A DNA stretch of 8,240 bases. Origin: Myxococcaceae bacterium. GTDB lineage: Bacteria > Myxococcota > Myxococcia > Myxococcales > Myxococcaceae. The stretch lies in assembly GCA_018262385.1 (NCBI GenBank), contig JAGSPQ010000106.1, positions 1 to 8,240 of the forward strand. Direction: 5' to 3'. Each line of letters starts with the position of its first letter. Positions within the stretch are counted from its first letter, which is position 1. Made by a program: the position numbers and the translations under genes. The notes beneath the pieces were generated by a model, which did not search any database, was not told the origin of the DNA, and saw nothing but the letters and a program-made list of their open reading frames with translations. Positions 1 through 7,847 of the stretch are shown here, one piece after another.

Positions 1-27
1 CCTGAGTGCCGCTACGGTGCGCCCTTG

Positions 28-79
28 ACCCGGCGATCAACTCGCACCGCGTTGTTCGCTCTCACCCTCTGCGCCGGGT
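28..79. repeat. Inverted repeat with 36-nt loop downstream of the ATPase gene
   Basis: The 8-bp arms ACCCGGCG (28-35) and CGCCGGGT (72-79) are perfectly complementary. The loop contains a smaller CAAC/GTTG pairing (38-41 with 51-54). It starts 22 nt after the TAG of the ATPase gene in the direction of transcription. There is no T-run after it, so a classical intrinsic terminator is unlikely; a 3'-end stabilising stem or a factor-dependent terminator is possible. The rest of 1-101 shows no gene I can support. Confidence 0.3.
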
Positions 80-101
80 GCGTTCGCGCTCCCAGTGAGC
101 C

Positions 102-3100
102 CTACTTCCGCACCCGCACCCCGAGCGCCTTGAGCAGATCGAGCGCCTGGTTCACCTGCTCCCAGACGGTGACGGCGCGCAGCGAGCCCTCGGTGTCGGC
201 CTGAAGCGACTGCTTCGCCGCCCTCGCCAGCGGAGCCAGCTGCTCGCGCAACAGCGCCAGCTGCTTCTCGACGTCCTCCGGCAACATCTCGCGGCCTTTG
301 CGCGGAGCGAGCCCCGGCGGCACCACCGAAGAGACCGGCCGCTCGGCCAGCGCCTGCATCGCCGACGACAGCTTGTCGAGGATCGGCCCCAGCTCGACCC
401 CCGCCGGCGCCGCGGCCGGAGCCTGCGCCGCGAGCAGTTGCTTGAGCACCGGCTCGAAGTCCGCCGCGTGGGGGAAGTGCTTCGAGGCCTGCACCACCGC
501 CTGGCGAAGCTCGTCGAGCTTCTCGCCCAGCTCCCCGCTGCGGCCCTGGCGCACCGCCTCGGCGAGCGCGTCGATCCGCGGGCCCAGATCGGAAGGCTTG
601 GGAGTCGACCGCAGCACCGCCTCGGCGAGCGCGTCGAGCCGCGGCCCCAGATCGCTCTGCCGCGGCCCGGAGGCGGACTTGATCACCGCGTCCTTCAGCG
701 CCGCCAGCTGCTGCTCGACCCCGCCGCCGCGCACCGCCTCGCCGATGCTGGCCAGCTCGGTGCCCAGCGCGGCGAGGGTGCCGGTGACCCGGACCACCGG
801 ATCGTCTTCCTTCCCGCCCATGCGCTGCACCCGCACGTAGCCGCTCTTCAGATCCTTCCACCGCTCGGCCTGGGGCGCCGTCGCCCGCCCGCGCAGCTCG
901 GCGAGCTTGAGCAGGTTCACCTCGGCGGCGGTGGTGAGGGTCTGCGACTCGCTGTTGTAGTGGGCGTCGAGCACGCCCTCGACCTCGTCGTCGGTCATCA
1001 CCGCGGCGACCTTCTCCGAGATCTTGTTCATGTTGCGGTAGCTGCCCTGCAGCTTGAACGGCGGCTCGGTGCGGAACCGATCGTCCTGGCTGGCGGAGGC
1101 GATGTACTGCTGGTTCACCTTCAGCAGCGTGCGCTGCACCCGGAACAGCCGCTTCATCACCTCGGTGATCTCCGACAGCTCGACCGCCGAGTAGCCGTGC
1201 GACAGCTCGGTCTGGGGGACGTCCTCTCCCTGCGCCATCCGGATCAGCGCGTGGATGTCTTTGGGCGGCCGGGTGGCCAGCGGCGCCAGCGCGGCGTTCG
1301 AGGTGAGCGCGTTCTCGAGGTAGCTGAGCGCGAAGAGGTGTTCCTTCCCCGAGAGGATGTCGCCCAGGTTGTAGGTGTCGGCCCGGTTGGCGAGCATGTC
1401 GGGGATCTGAAACCGCTCGCCGGACTCGGTGTACGGATTTCCCGCCATCACCACGCAGAACTTCTTCCCGCGGAAGTCGTAGGTGCGGGTGACGCCGCCC
1501 CACACGCCCTCGACCTTTCGCTGGGCGTCGCACAGCGAGATGAACTTCTGCAGCAGCTCGGGGTTGGTGTGCTGGATGTCGTCCAGGTACAGCATCACGT
1601 TGTTGCCCAGCTCGAACGAGAAGTTGATCCGCTCGACCTCCTGCCGCGAGGTCGCGTTCGGCGCGTCGGCCGGATCCACCGAGGTCACCGCGTGGCCGAG
1701 CGCCGGGCCGTTCACCTTCACGAAGGTGAGCCCCAGCCGCGCGGCGACGTACTCCATCAGCGTCGTCTTCCCGTACCCGGGCGGAGAGATGAGCAGCAGC
1801 AGGCCCATGTTGTCGGTACGCTTGGCCTGGCCGGCGGCGCCCAGTTGCTTGGCGAGGTTCGAGCCGATCAGCGGCAGGTAGACCTCGTCGATCAGCCGGT
1901 TGCGCACGAAGCTCGAGAGCACCTTGGGCTTGAGCTCCTCGAGCTTCAGCCGCCGCCGCTCGCGCTCGAGCAGATCGCGCAGCGTCCCGCGGTACGCCTG
2001 GTAACGCGGCAGCCGCTCGGTCACGAACGCCGACATCCGCCCGACGAACTCGTCCAGCCGCACCGGCAGCTTGTTGCCGTTCACCCGCGGGTGGAGCCCG
2101 AGCAGCCCGGCCACCTCGGCCTCGACCGACGCCGCCGAGGGCGCCCGGGCGACCTTCCGTTCGTCGACCGCCAGCAGCGCCGCCGCCTCGTCGATCGACC
2201 GGGTCCACCTGCTGCCTTCCGGGCCCTGGCTGGTGACGAAGGCGGAGAGCCACGCCCGCGCGAGGCGGAAGCGCTCGCCCGGCTGCTTGCCCAGCGCCTC
2301 GAGATCGGCCTCGAACGAGGCGCGGCTGGTGACCACCTCGAGCTGCTGCCAGAGCCCCTCGCGCAGCGCGACCGCATCGGCGCTCACGGTGAACCGGGGG
2401 GTGCCGCTGGCGAGCTCTTCGAGCAGGTACCGCCCGGCGCCGGCGAGATCCGAGGAGGTCGCGTCGAGCTTCTGGGCCGAGACGAACGCGCCGATTCGCG
2501 CGGCGAGCTCTTCGGCCAGCTTCTCGCCTTCCTTTGCGGCGGCCCACCGTTCCTTCAGCCGGCCCAGGCTCTGGGCGCGGCGGTGCAGGGTCTTGCGCAG
2601 CGGCTCATCCTCGAGCTCCGCCCAGAAGATGGTGGCCCAGGCGCGGGGAGTCCCGCCGAAGCGCAGCAGCCCCGCCACGTCGCGCAGCTTCAGCAGCGCC
2701 TCGAGGATCAGCGCGGCGTCGGCGTCGTGGAGCCCCCGCTCGTAGCCCTCGTCGAAGCGGTCGGCGCCCCAGGTGCGGCAGATCGCGGTCAGCGCGTCCT
2801 TCTCGCGGGCCGCGGCGCGCAGCCCGTCGAGGGTCAGCCCCTTCTGACTCGCCTCGGCGGCGAACAGCACCTGCGCGGCGAGGAACTCGGCCCGGTACAC
2901 CTCGGGCGACTCCGACGGGAGCGTCTGATCCCACAGATCCTTCGCCGCCAGCAGCTCGGGGGTCTCGAGCCGCTGGGTGAAGTCGGTGCCGGTGAGGTGG
3001 AGGTGGAGCGCGCCGTCCTTCGGCAGCACGGTCAGCTCGAGCGGCTGGGTGTTGACGTTGAAGCGGTGGGTTCCCAGCTTGATGACGTTGGTGCCTTCCT

Positions 3101-5660
3101 CGAACAGGTCCTGCTGATCGCGCATCGAGCGCAGCGCGTCCTGCCGGGCGGTCTTCAGCCGCGAGTCGAGCTCGTCGGACTTCACGCTGTCGCCCAGCTC
3201 GAGCAGCTGCGCCGACAGCGCGCGCAGCTTGTCGATCATCGGGTCGCCGGCGAAGTAGGCGTTGAGCGCGTCGTCGTCCTTGAGCGCCCTGGCGCGGCGG
3301 CCGACCCCTTCGAGGATCCGCTCGGCGGCGGTGAACATGTTGGCGGCGCGGCGCTGCCGCTCGTCGACCAGGGTCTGCTTGCGGGCGCCGAACGCCTCGA
3401 ACAGCTCCTCGCGCTTGTTGGCGACCTCGGTGGTGAACTCGTCGAACTCCGAGAAGCGGCCCTCGAGCTCCTCGAGCTGGGTCGACAGGCGGGCGAGCTG
3501 CTCGTCGGCCTTGTCCGGAGTGTCGGTGAGCGACAGCGCGCTCTCGATGCTCTGCGAGAGCAGCTTGAACTGGGCGCCGAACTCGGCCCGGCGCTCGTGG
3601 CCGCCGAGATCCCTGGCCCGGCCCTGGACGATCGCGCGCACCCGGTTGAGCCGGGCGAAGACGTCGCTGATCCGCTCGAGGATCGCCGCCCGCACGGTGG
3701 GATCGCCGACCTTCAGCCCGCCCACCACCTCGCCGAGCACGTCGAGCCCCTCGCCGACCTTCTCCAGCTCTTGCGCCAGCGGCAGCAGCTCGGAGTTGCG
3801 GGCCACCTGGGGCGCCTGGGTGCCGATCCGGTCGATGTTCTCGATCACCGGCACCAGCGCGGCGTCCTGGGCGAGGAAGGCGACGCAGCCGTGGCTGACG
3901 CTCTCGAACGCGGCGACCACCTGCTGCTCGAGCTGCGCCAGCTTCGGCGTGTCGATGTAGCGGATCTCCTTCAGCGTGATCAGCCGCCCGCGCTGCTTGC
4001 GCAGCGAAGACAGCGCGTCCATGAACGCATCGGTCGACCGCAGATCCTCCGGGGTCAGCCGCTTCACCAGCTCTTCCTGCTGCGCCGCCGCGGCGGTGAT
4101 CGCCTCGCGGGCGGTGCGCTGCAGCTGCTGCACCTTCTCGAACTCGTCGACGATCAGCTCGGCGGCGCGCTTGAGCTCGCCGACCACGCCGTGCAGCCCG
4201 ATCTCGCTGTTGCCCAACCAGTAGTAGGCGTCGGAGATCTTCTCGCAGGCCTTGGCGAGATCCTCGAAGGTGCGGCGGGTCGGGTTGTTGCTCTCCGCCA
4301 TCCGCTTGAGGGTGAACGCATCGGAGACGCCGCGCACCAGGTCGGCGTTGCCCACCTTGCCGAGGAACGAGGTGCTCTTCGGAGCGGCGGCGGCCATCTC
4401 CGCCGACAGGTACGGGGTGGTCCACACCTGCATCGGGTGGACGCGGGTCGGCTCGTTGCTTGCCGAGCGGAAGGTGACCATCAGGCCGTCGGGGAACAGC
4501 GCGTAGCCGTGGCAGTGAATCGGGTTCTGCACTTCCTTGCGGACCAGGTTGTACGGCAGCAGCACGTAGCGCCCGCCGGTCGGCTCATAGAAGACGTAGA
4601 GGACGTCTTCGCCGTTGGGGCTGCGCACGACCCGCTTGAAGGTGAGGTTGGTGACGTCGCCCTCGAACCGCTTCACCTCGCCGGTCTGCAGCGCGTAGCC
4701 GCCGGGGAAGATGATCCCCTGGTCTTCCGGCAGCCCGACGCAAGAGACGCCGATCGCATCGAGCCGCGCCACCGACTGGGTGCGGGTGTTGAAGGCGAGG
4801 TAGCGGTAGGTCTGCTCGCGAAACGGCAGCACCTTGAGCAGGATCAGCACCCCGACCTTCGCGTAATAGAACTCAGCGTCGTCGAGCGCCTGGTCGGGAT
4901 CATCGACCGGCTCGGAGTAGACGCCCTGCCCGGTCTGGGTGTTGTTCTCGATCTTGATCGTCAGATCGCCCTTCACCGTCTCGACGAAGATCTCGTCGAG
5001 GATGTTGATGTGCGGGTGCTGCCCGGTGACGTGCGCCTCGCGGGTGCAGCGGATCCACTCGAAGTCGTGGGTCTTCGCCTGCGGCACGTCGGGCTCGCCG
5101 CGGTTGTCGAGGTAGGTGGGCAGGCCGAGGTTGTCGACCGAGAACCGCAAGACCTTGATGTCGCGCTCGGTGAGCCCGGTCTGGAACACCGCCAGCAGCC
5201 GGGCGTCGGTGCGGGTGAGCCGGTGGAGCTTCGCGTCCTTGTAGTAGCGGGTCAGCTCGTCGAAGTCCTTCTGCAGCCGGCGATCGACGAGGAAGCCCCC
5301 GGCCTCGACGGGCGCAGTGGGCGAGAAGTCGAACGCCCCCTCTGAGGTCTTCTCGAACTTGTGGAGCGAGAACACGTCGGACAGCGCGCGTTCCTGCTTC
5401 AGCCCCATGAAGACGTTGAAGCCGAGCAGCAGGTGCTTGCCGACCGGGACGATGTTGCGGGGGACGCAGTTGTGCTCGGTGCGGACGCGATCGTTGCCGA
5501 TCACCGCCAGCTCCTGGCCGCCGAACTCCTGCTTGCGGCGGGTGTTGAGCGCCTCGACGCGCGTGCCGAGGTCGGCCGCCTGTTTGAGCAGGCGGGCGCG
5601 GATGACCTCGTAGCTGCCGCCCTCGAGGGCGGGCTCCGGCTGTGCGGCTTCAGCGGCCAT
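102..5660 (-). CDS. Giant AAA+ ATPase, DUF3686 / 'DNA repair ATPase' family (1852 aa)
   Basis: A large, probably cytoplasmic AAA+ ATPase; the substrate is unknown. The start is ATG at 5660-5658 and the stop is TAG at 104-102. Residues about 20-460 form the conserved N-terminal region typical of DUF3686 proteins. From about 175 to 430 this is rich in predicted beta strands and loops (for example HCHGYALFPDG near residue 382), perhaps a propeller-like fold. Residues about 470-850 are charged, heptad-like helices, followed by a short beta-rich segment near 855-890. The ATPase core has Walker A PPGYGKTT at 1293-1300 (Lys1298), Walker B VMLYLDDIQ with DD at 1360-1361, sensor-1 Asn1408 in AGNP, and a candidate arginine finger, Arg1426, in LANRAD. 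The order and wording resemble MoxR-type AAA+ modules. The C-terminus (about 1632-1770) carries short LGxxLDxLxxAV-like repeats. There is no signal peptide or membrane segment. It begins 12 nt after the flotillin stop, so it is probably co-translated. The 'DNA repair' label is a family annotation; no nuclease, helicase or clear DNA-binding motif is visible. Family assignment is from recognition, not a search. Confidence 0.93.
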   Translation of the reverse strand: MAAEAAQPEPALEGGSYEVIRARLLKQAADLGTRVEALNTRRKQEFGGQELAVIGNDRVRTEHNCVPRNIVPVGKHLLLGFNVFMGLKQERALSDVFSLHKFEKTSEGAFDFSPTAPVEAGGFLVDRRLQKDFDELTRYYKDAKLHRLTRTDARLLAVFQTGLTERDIKVLRFSVDNLGLPTYLDNRGEPDVPQAKTHDFEWIRCTREAHVTGQHPHINILDEIFVETVKGDLTIKIENNTQTGQGVYSEPVDDPDQALDDAEFYYAKVGVLILLKVLPFREQTYRYLAFNTRTQSVARLDAIGVSCVGLPEDQGIIFPGGYALQTGEVKRFEGDVTNLTFKRVVRSPNGEDVLYVFYEPTGGRYVLLPYNLVRKEVQNPIHCHGYALFPDGLMVTFRSASNEPTRVHPMQVWTTPYLSAEMAAAAPKSTSFLGKVGNADLVRGVSDAFTLKRMAESNNPTRRTFEDLAKACEKISDAYYWLGNSEIGLHGVVGELKRAAELIVDEFEKVQQLQRTAREAITAAAAQQEELVKRLTPEDLRSTDAFMDALSSLRKQRGRLITLKEIRYIDTPKLAQLEQQVVAAFESVSHGCVAFLAQDAALVPVIENIDRIGTQAPQVARNSELLPLAQELEKVGEGLDVLGEVVGGLKVGDPTVRAAILERISDVFARLNRVRAIVQGRARDLGGHERRAEFGAQFKLLSQSIESALSLTDTPDKADEQLARLSTQLEELEGRFSEFDEFTTEVANKREELFEAFGARKQTLVDERQRRAANMFTAAERILEGVGRRARALKDDDALNAYFAGDPMIDKLRALSAQLLELGDSVKSDELDSRLKTARQDALRSMRDQQDLFEEGTNVIKLGTHRFNVNTQPLELTVLPKDGALHLHLTGTDFTQRLETPELLAAKDLWDQTLPSESPEVYRAEFLAAQVLFAAEASQKGLTLDGLRAAAREKDALTAICRTWGADRFDEGYERGLHDADAALILEALLKLRDVAGLLRFGGTPRAWATIFWAELEDEPLRKTLHRRAQSLGRLKERWAAAKEGEKLAEELAARIGAFVSAQKLDATSSDLAGAGRYLLEELASGTPRFTVSADAVALREGLWQQLEVVTSRASFEADLEALGKQPGERFRLARAWLSAFVTSQGPEGSRWTRSIDEAAALLAVDERKVARAPSAASVEAEVAGLLGLHPRVNGNKLPVRLDEFVGRMSAFVTERLPRYQAYRGTLRDLLERERRRLKLEELKPKVLSSFVRNRLIDEVYLPLIGSNLAKQLGAAGQAKRTDNMGLLLLISPPGYGKTTLMEYVAARLGLTFVKVNGPALGHAVTSVDPADAPNATSRQEVERINFSFELGNNVMLYLDDIQHTNPELLQKFISLCDAQRKVEGVWGGVTRTYDFRGKKFCVVMAGNPYTESGERFQIPDMLANRADTYNLGDILSGKEHLFALSYLENALTSNAALAPLATRPPKDIHALIRMAQGEDVPQTELSHGYSAVELSEITEVMKRLFRVQRTLLKVNQQYIASASQDDRFRTEPPFKLQGSYRNMNKISEKVAAVMTDDEVEGVLDAHYNSESQTLTTAAEVNLLKLAELRGRATAPQAERWKDLKSGYVRVQRMGGKEDDPVVRVTGTLAALGTELASIGEAVRGGGVEQQLAALKDAVIKSASGPRQSDLGPRLDALAEAVLRSTPKPSDLGPRIDALAEAVRQGRSGELGEKLDELRQAVVQASKHFPHAADFEPVLKQLLAAQAPAAAPAGVELGPILDKLSSAMQALAERPVSSVVPPGLAPRKGREMLPEDVEKQLALLREQLAPLARAAKQSLQADTEGSLRAVTVWEQVNQALDLLKALGVRVRK
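551..655 (-). repeat. Tandem direct repeat, 63-bp period, in the ATPase C-terminus
   Basis: Two near-identical copies of about 42 bp start at 551 and 614 and share an exact 24-bp core (551-574 and 614-637). The 63-bp offset is exactly 21 codons. They encode DLGPRLDALAEAV (residues 1670-1682) and DLGPRIDALAEAV (1691-1703). A diverged third copy lies just before 551 on the plus strand (LGEKLDELRQAV, 1711-1722). This is part of a longer array of short helical repeats. Confidence 0.8.
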
Positions 5661-5672
5661 CGGGGGTCGGGG

Positions 5673-7769
5673 CTAGCCCTTCTTGCCCTTGAGGCCTTCG
5701 ACGATCTCGTTCGGGCTCTTCGCCAGCCGGGTGAGCAGCGAGGCGAGCGCCATGTTCTGCGCGTCCTGGCTGAGGCCCGGGCGGCTCAAGATGTCCTTCA
5801 GGTCGGCCGGGAGGTTGGCCTCGCCGTCGAGGTAGTGCTTGAGGAAGGTCTGCAGGCTCTCGGAGTTCTGGATCGCTCCGTCGAACTGCTGGCCGAGGGT
5901 GACCGCCTTCATGAACTGATCGAAGAACTGGCCGTCGCCGCCGACGATGTTGATCTTCGCCGTCTTGAACGCCTCGCCCATCACCCGCGCCTGGTGGCCG
6001 GCGACGTCGCGGCGGACGTTGAGCTCCTCGAGCTCGATTTCCTTGTCCTTCTGCAGCCGCAGGCGGAACTCTTCGTGCTCCTTGGTCGCGCCCTGCAGCA
6101 GCTTCATCGCCTCGGCCTTCTCGGAAAGGCCGCGCGCCTCGGCGAGCAGCTTCTCCTGGATTCCGAGCGCCTCGGCCTTCACGTGCGCCTCGACCCCCGC
6201 CGCCTCGGCGAGGCCCTTGGTCTTGAGCACCTCGGCCTCGGCGGCGTGCACGCGGACCAGCGCCATTCCCTTCTGCTCCTCGACCTGGGCTTCGGCGGCG
6301 CCGCGCTTCTCGATCGCGCCGGCGTCGGCCTCGCGCACCCGGACCTGCGCCATCCCCTGCTTCTCGGCGGCGACGGCCTGCGCTTCCTTCACCCGCGCAT
6401 CGGCGAGCCCGGACGCGGCCTCTTCGGCCTGCACACCCTCGGCGAGGCGAATCTTGGCCCGGGCCTCTTTGTCGGCCACCTCGAGCGCGGCGTCGGCGTG
6501 GATCAGCCGGGTCTTCGCCTCGTGGCGGGCGGCCTCTTCATCGGCCTCGGCGTTCTTCACCTTCGCGACCACCGCTTCCTGGGCGACCCCTTCGGCGGTG
6601 ATGATCGCGGCGGCCTTCTTGCGCTGCGCTTCGGCGGTGACGCGCAGGTCCTTGATCAGCTCCTCTTCGACGGCGACCTTCTTCTCGACGGCGATGCGGG
6701 TGCTGACGATGTCGGCGATCGCCTTCCGCTCTCCTTCGAGCGCCTTCTCCTTCCCGATCCGCATCAGCTCGACTTCGCGCTCGCGCAGGATCGCCTCGAG
6801 GTTGCGGTCTTTCTGCACCCGCTCGGACTCGATCCCGACCACCCGCTCGCGGTTCTTCCCGGCGACCTCGATCTGCCGCAGCTTGTTCTGCTCGTTGATC
6901 TGGATTTCCTCCTCCGCCTTGATCCGCGCGTTCTCGGACTTGGTGTGCTCTTCCTGCTGAACGCGGGCGGTCTCGGCGAACTCGCGGGCCTGGATCGTCT
7001 CGATCTCGCGCTTCTGCTTCGCGGCGGCTTCGGCGCGCTGGCGCTCGAGGGCAAACACCGCCTCGTCGGCCTCGACGTTCTGCTTGGTGATCTGCTTGCG
7101 CTCGGTCTGGCGGAACTCGTTGGTGAGGACGTTCTGCACCGTGGTCAGCTCGGTGATCTTCCGGATGCCCTGCGCGTCGAGGATGTTCTCTTTGTTCAGC
7201 AGCTCGATCGGGGTCTGCTCGAGCTGGTCGATCGCGGCGTCCTCGAGGAAGTAGCCGTTGAGGTCCTTGCCGATCACCTGGACGATCTGGTCCTTGAACT
7301 TCTCGCGCTCCTGGTAGAGGTCTTCGAAGTTGAAGCGCTTGCCGACGGACTTGAGGCCCTCGGAGAACTTCGCCTCGAAGAGCTCCTGCAGGGTGCCCTC
7401 GTCGCTGGCGCGGGCGCAGCCGACCGACTGGGCGACCTTGAGCACGTCTTCGATCGTCTTGTTCACCCGGACGAAGAAGCTGACCTTGATGTCGGCGCGG
7501 ATATTGTCGGCACAGATCAGGCCTTCCTTGCCGTGGCGGGCGATCTCGATCGTCTTCAACGAGATATCCATGATCTCGTGGCGGTTGATGATCGGGAGCA
7601 CCACCGCGCCGGTGAAGCTGACCCGCGGCTCGCTCTTCATGGTGTTGATGATCAGCACCTGGCCCTGGGACACCTGCCGGTAGAAGCGCGCGACCGTGAC
7701 CGCGACGCCCACCAGCAAGACGAAGCCGATGCCAATGCCCATCAGCACCGTGATGACGTTCTGATCCAT
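5673..7769 (-). CDS. Flotillin / SPFH (Band 7) membrane scaffold protein, YqiK-like (698 aa)
   Basis: Membrane-anchored flotillin, expected to form large oligomeric assemblies at the inner membrane. The start is ATG at 7769-7767, chosen because the membrane segment begins at once (MDQNVITVLMGIG) and a GAAGGGGG Shine-Dalgarno lies 10 nt upstream. The same frame is open further upstream, but that translation is an Arg/Pro/Ala-rich shadow of the upstream gene. One hydrophobic segment spans residues about 5-27. The SPFH/Band 7 domain follows at about 30-230 (motifs include GQVLIINTM, GAVVLPIINRHEIMDIS, IRADIKVSFFVRV). Residues about 230-590 are a very long Ala/Glu/Lys/Arg-rich coiled-coil stalk. 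The C-terminal segment with FFDQFMKAVTLGQQFDG is typical of YqiK-like flotillins, followed by a tail ending LKGKKG. At 698 residues it is longer than E. coli YqiK (about 550), mostly through the stalk. The upstream partner is an NfeD/YqiJ-type OB-fold protein and the downstream partner is the AAA+ ATPase, so it probably acts as scaffold for both. Confidence 0.95.
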   Translation of the reverse strand: MDQNVITVLMGIGIGFVLLVGVAVTVARFYRQVSQGQVLIINTMKSEPRVSFTGAVVLPIINRHEIMDISLKTIEIARHGKEGLICADNIRADIKVSFFVRVNKTIEDVLKVAQSVGCARASDEGTLQELFEAKFSEGLKSVGKRFNFEDLYQEREKFKDQIVQVIGKDLNGYFLEDAAIDQLEQTPIELLNKENILDAQGIRKITELTTVQNVLTNEFRQTERKQITKQNVEADEAVFALERQRAEAAAKQKREIETIQAREFAETARVQQEEHTKSENARIKAEEEIQINEQNKLRQIEVAGKNRERVVGIESERVQKDRNLEAILREREVELMRIGKEKALEGERKAIADIVSTRIAVEKKVAVEEELIKDLRVTAEAQRKKAAAIITAEGVAQEAVVAKVKNAEADEEAARHEAKTRLIHADAALEVADKEARAKIRLAEGVQAEEAASGLADARVKEAQAVAAEKQGMAQVRVREADAGAIEKRGAAEAQVEEQKGMALVRVHAAEAEVLKTKGLAEAAGVEAHVKAEALGIQEKLLAEARGLSEKAEAMKLLQGATKEHEEFRLRLQKDKEIELEELNVRRDVAGHQARVMGEAFKTAKINIVGGDGQFFDQFMKAVTLGQQFDGAIQNSESLQTFLKHYLDGEANLPADLKDILSRPGLSQDAQNMALASLLTRLAKSPNEIVEGLKGKKG

Positions 7770-7779
7770 GTGTATGCAG

Positions 7780-7787
7780 CCCCCTTC
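7780..7787 (-). promoter_or_regulatory. Ribosome-binding site of the flotillin gene (GAAGGGGG)
   Basis: A purine-rich Shine-Dalgarno-like run on the minus strand, 10 nt before the ATG at 7769. It decides the flotillin start. It forms most of the 3' arm of the hairpin at 7782-7797, so ribosome access may be limited. Confidence 0.7.
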
Positions 7788-7797
7788 GAGCGAAGGG
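7782..7797 (-). promoter_or_regulatory. Small hairpin sequestering the flotillin Shine-Dalgarno
   Basis: A perfect inverted repeat: CCCTTC (7797-7792), loop GCTC (7791-7788), GAAGGG (7787-7782) on the minus strand. It has a 6-bp stem and a 4-nt loop. The 3' arm contains the ribosome-binding site of the flotillin gene. The structure is read directly from the sequence; a regulatory role is inferred. Confidence 0.45.
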
Positions 7798-7829
7798 CCG
7801 GTTTGTACAACGGACGCCAACGCCGCGGG

Positions 7830-7847
7830 GGGCCGATCTTCCGGCCC
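7830..7847 (-). repeat. GC-rich stem-loop in the leader upstream of the flotillin gene
   Basis: Perfect 6-bp inverted repeat GGGCCG / CGGCCC separated by a 6-nt loop, lying 44 nt after the OB-fold stop codon. It is not followed by a T-run, so it does not look like an intrinsic terminator. It could stabilise a transcript end or mark a processing site. In GC-rich DNA short stems arise by chance, so the significance is uncertain. Confidence 0.35.

Noticed and set aside
16..67. Possible short gene starting at a GTG downstream of the ATPase
   Set aside because: The frame stops after about 17 codons at a TAG and shows nothing protein-like; not supportable.
551..655. CRISPR-like or mobile-element repeat
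   Set aside because: The repeat is in-frame within the ATPase coding sequence with a 21-codon period and encodes a protein repeat, so it is not a CRISPR or transposon feature.
37..2547. 836-codon minus-strand frame overlapping the ATPase gene
   Set aside because: Out-of-frame shadow rich in Arg/Ala/Gly; the overlapping frame has the Walker A, Walker B and sensor motifs.
438..5345. 1635-codon open frame on the plus strand
   Set aside because: It is codon-aligned antisense to the ATPase gene and open only because that gene avoids TTA, CTA and TCA codons. Its translation is a low-complexity Leu/Gly/Val/Arg/His mix with no recognisable domain, while the minus-strand frame carries clear AAA+ motifs.
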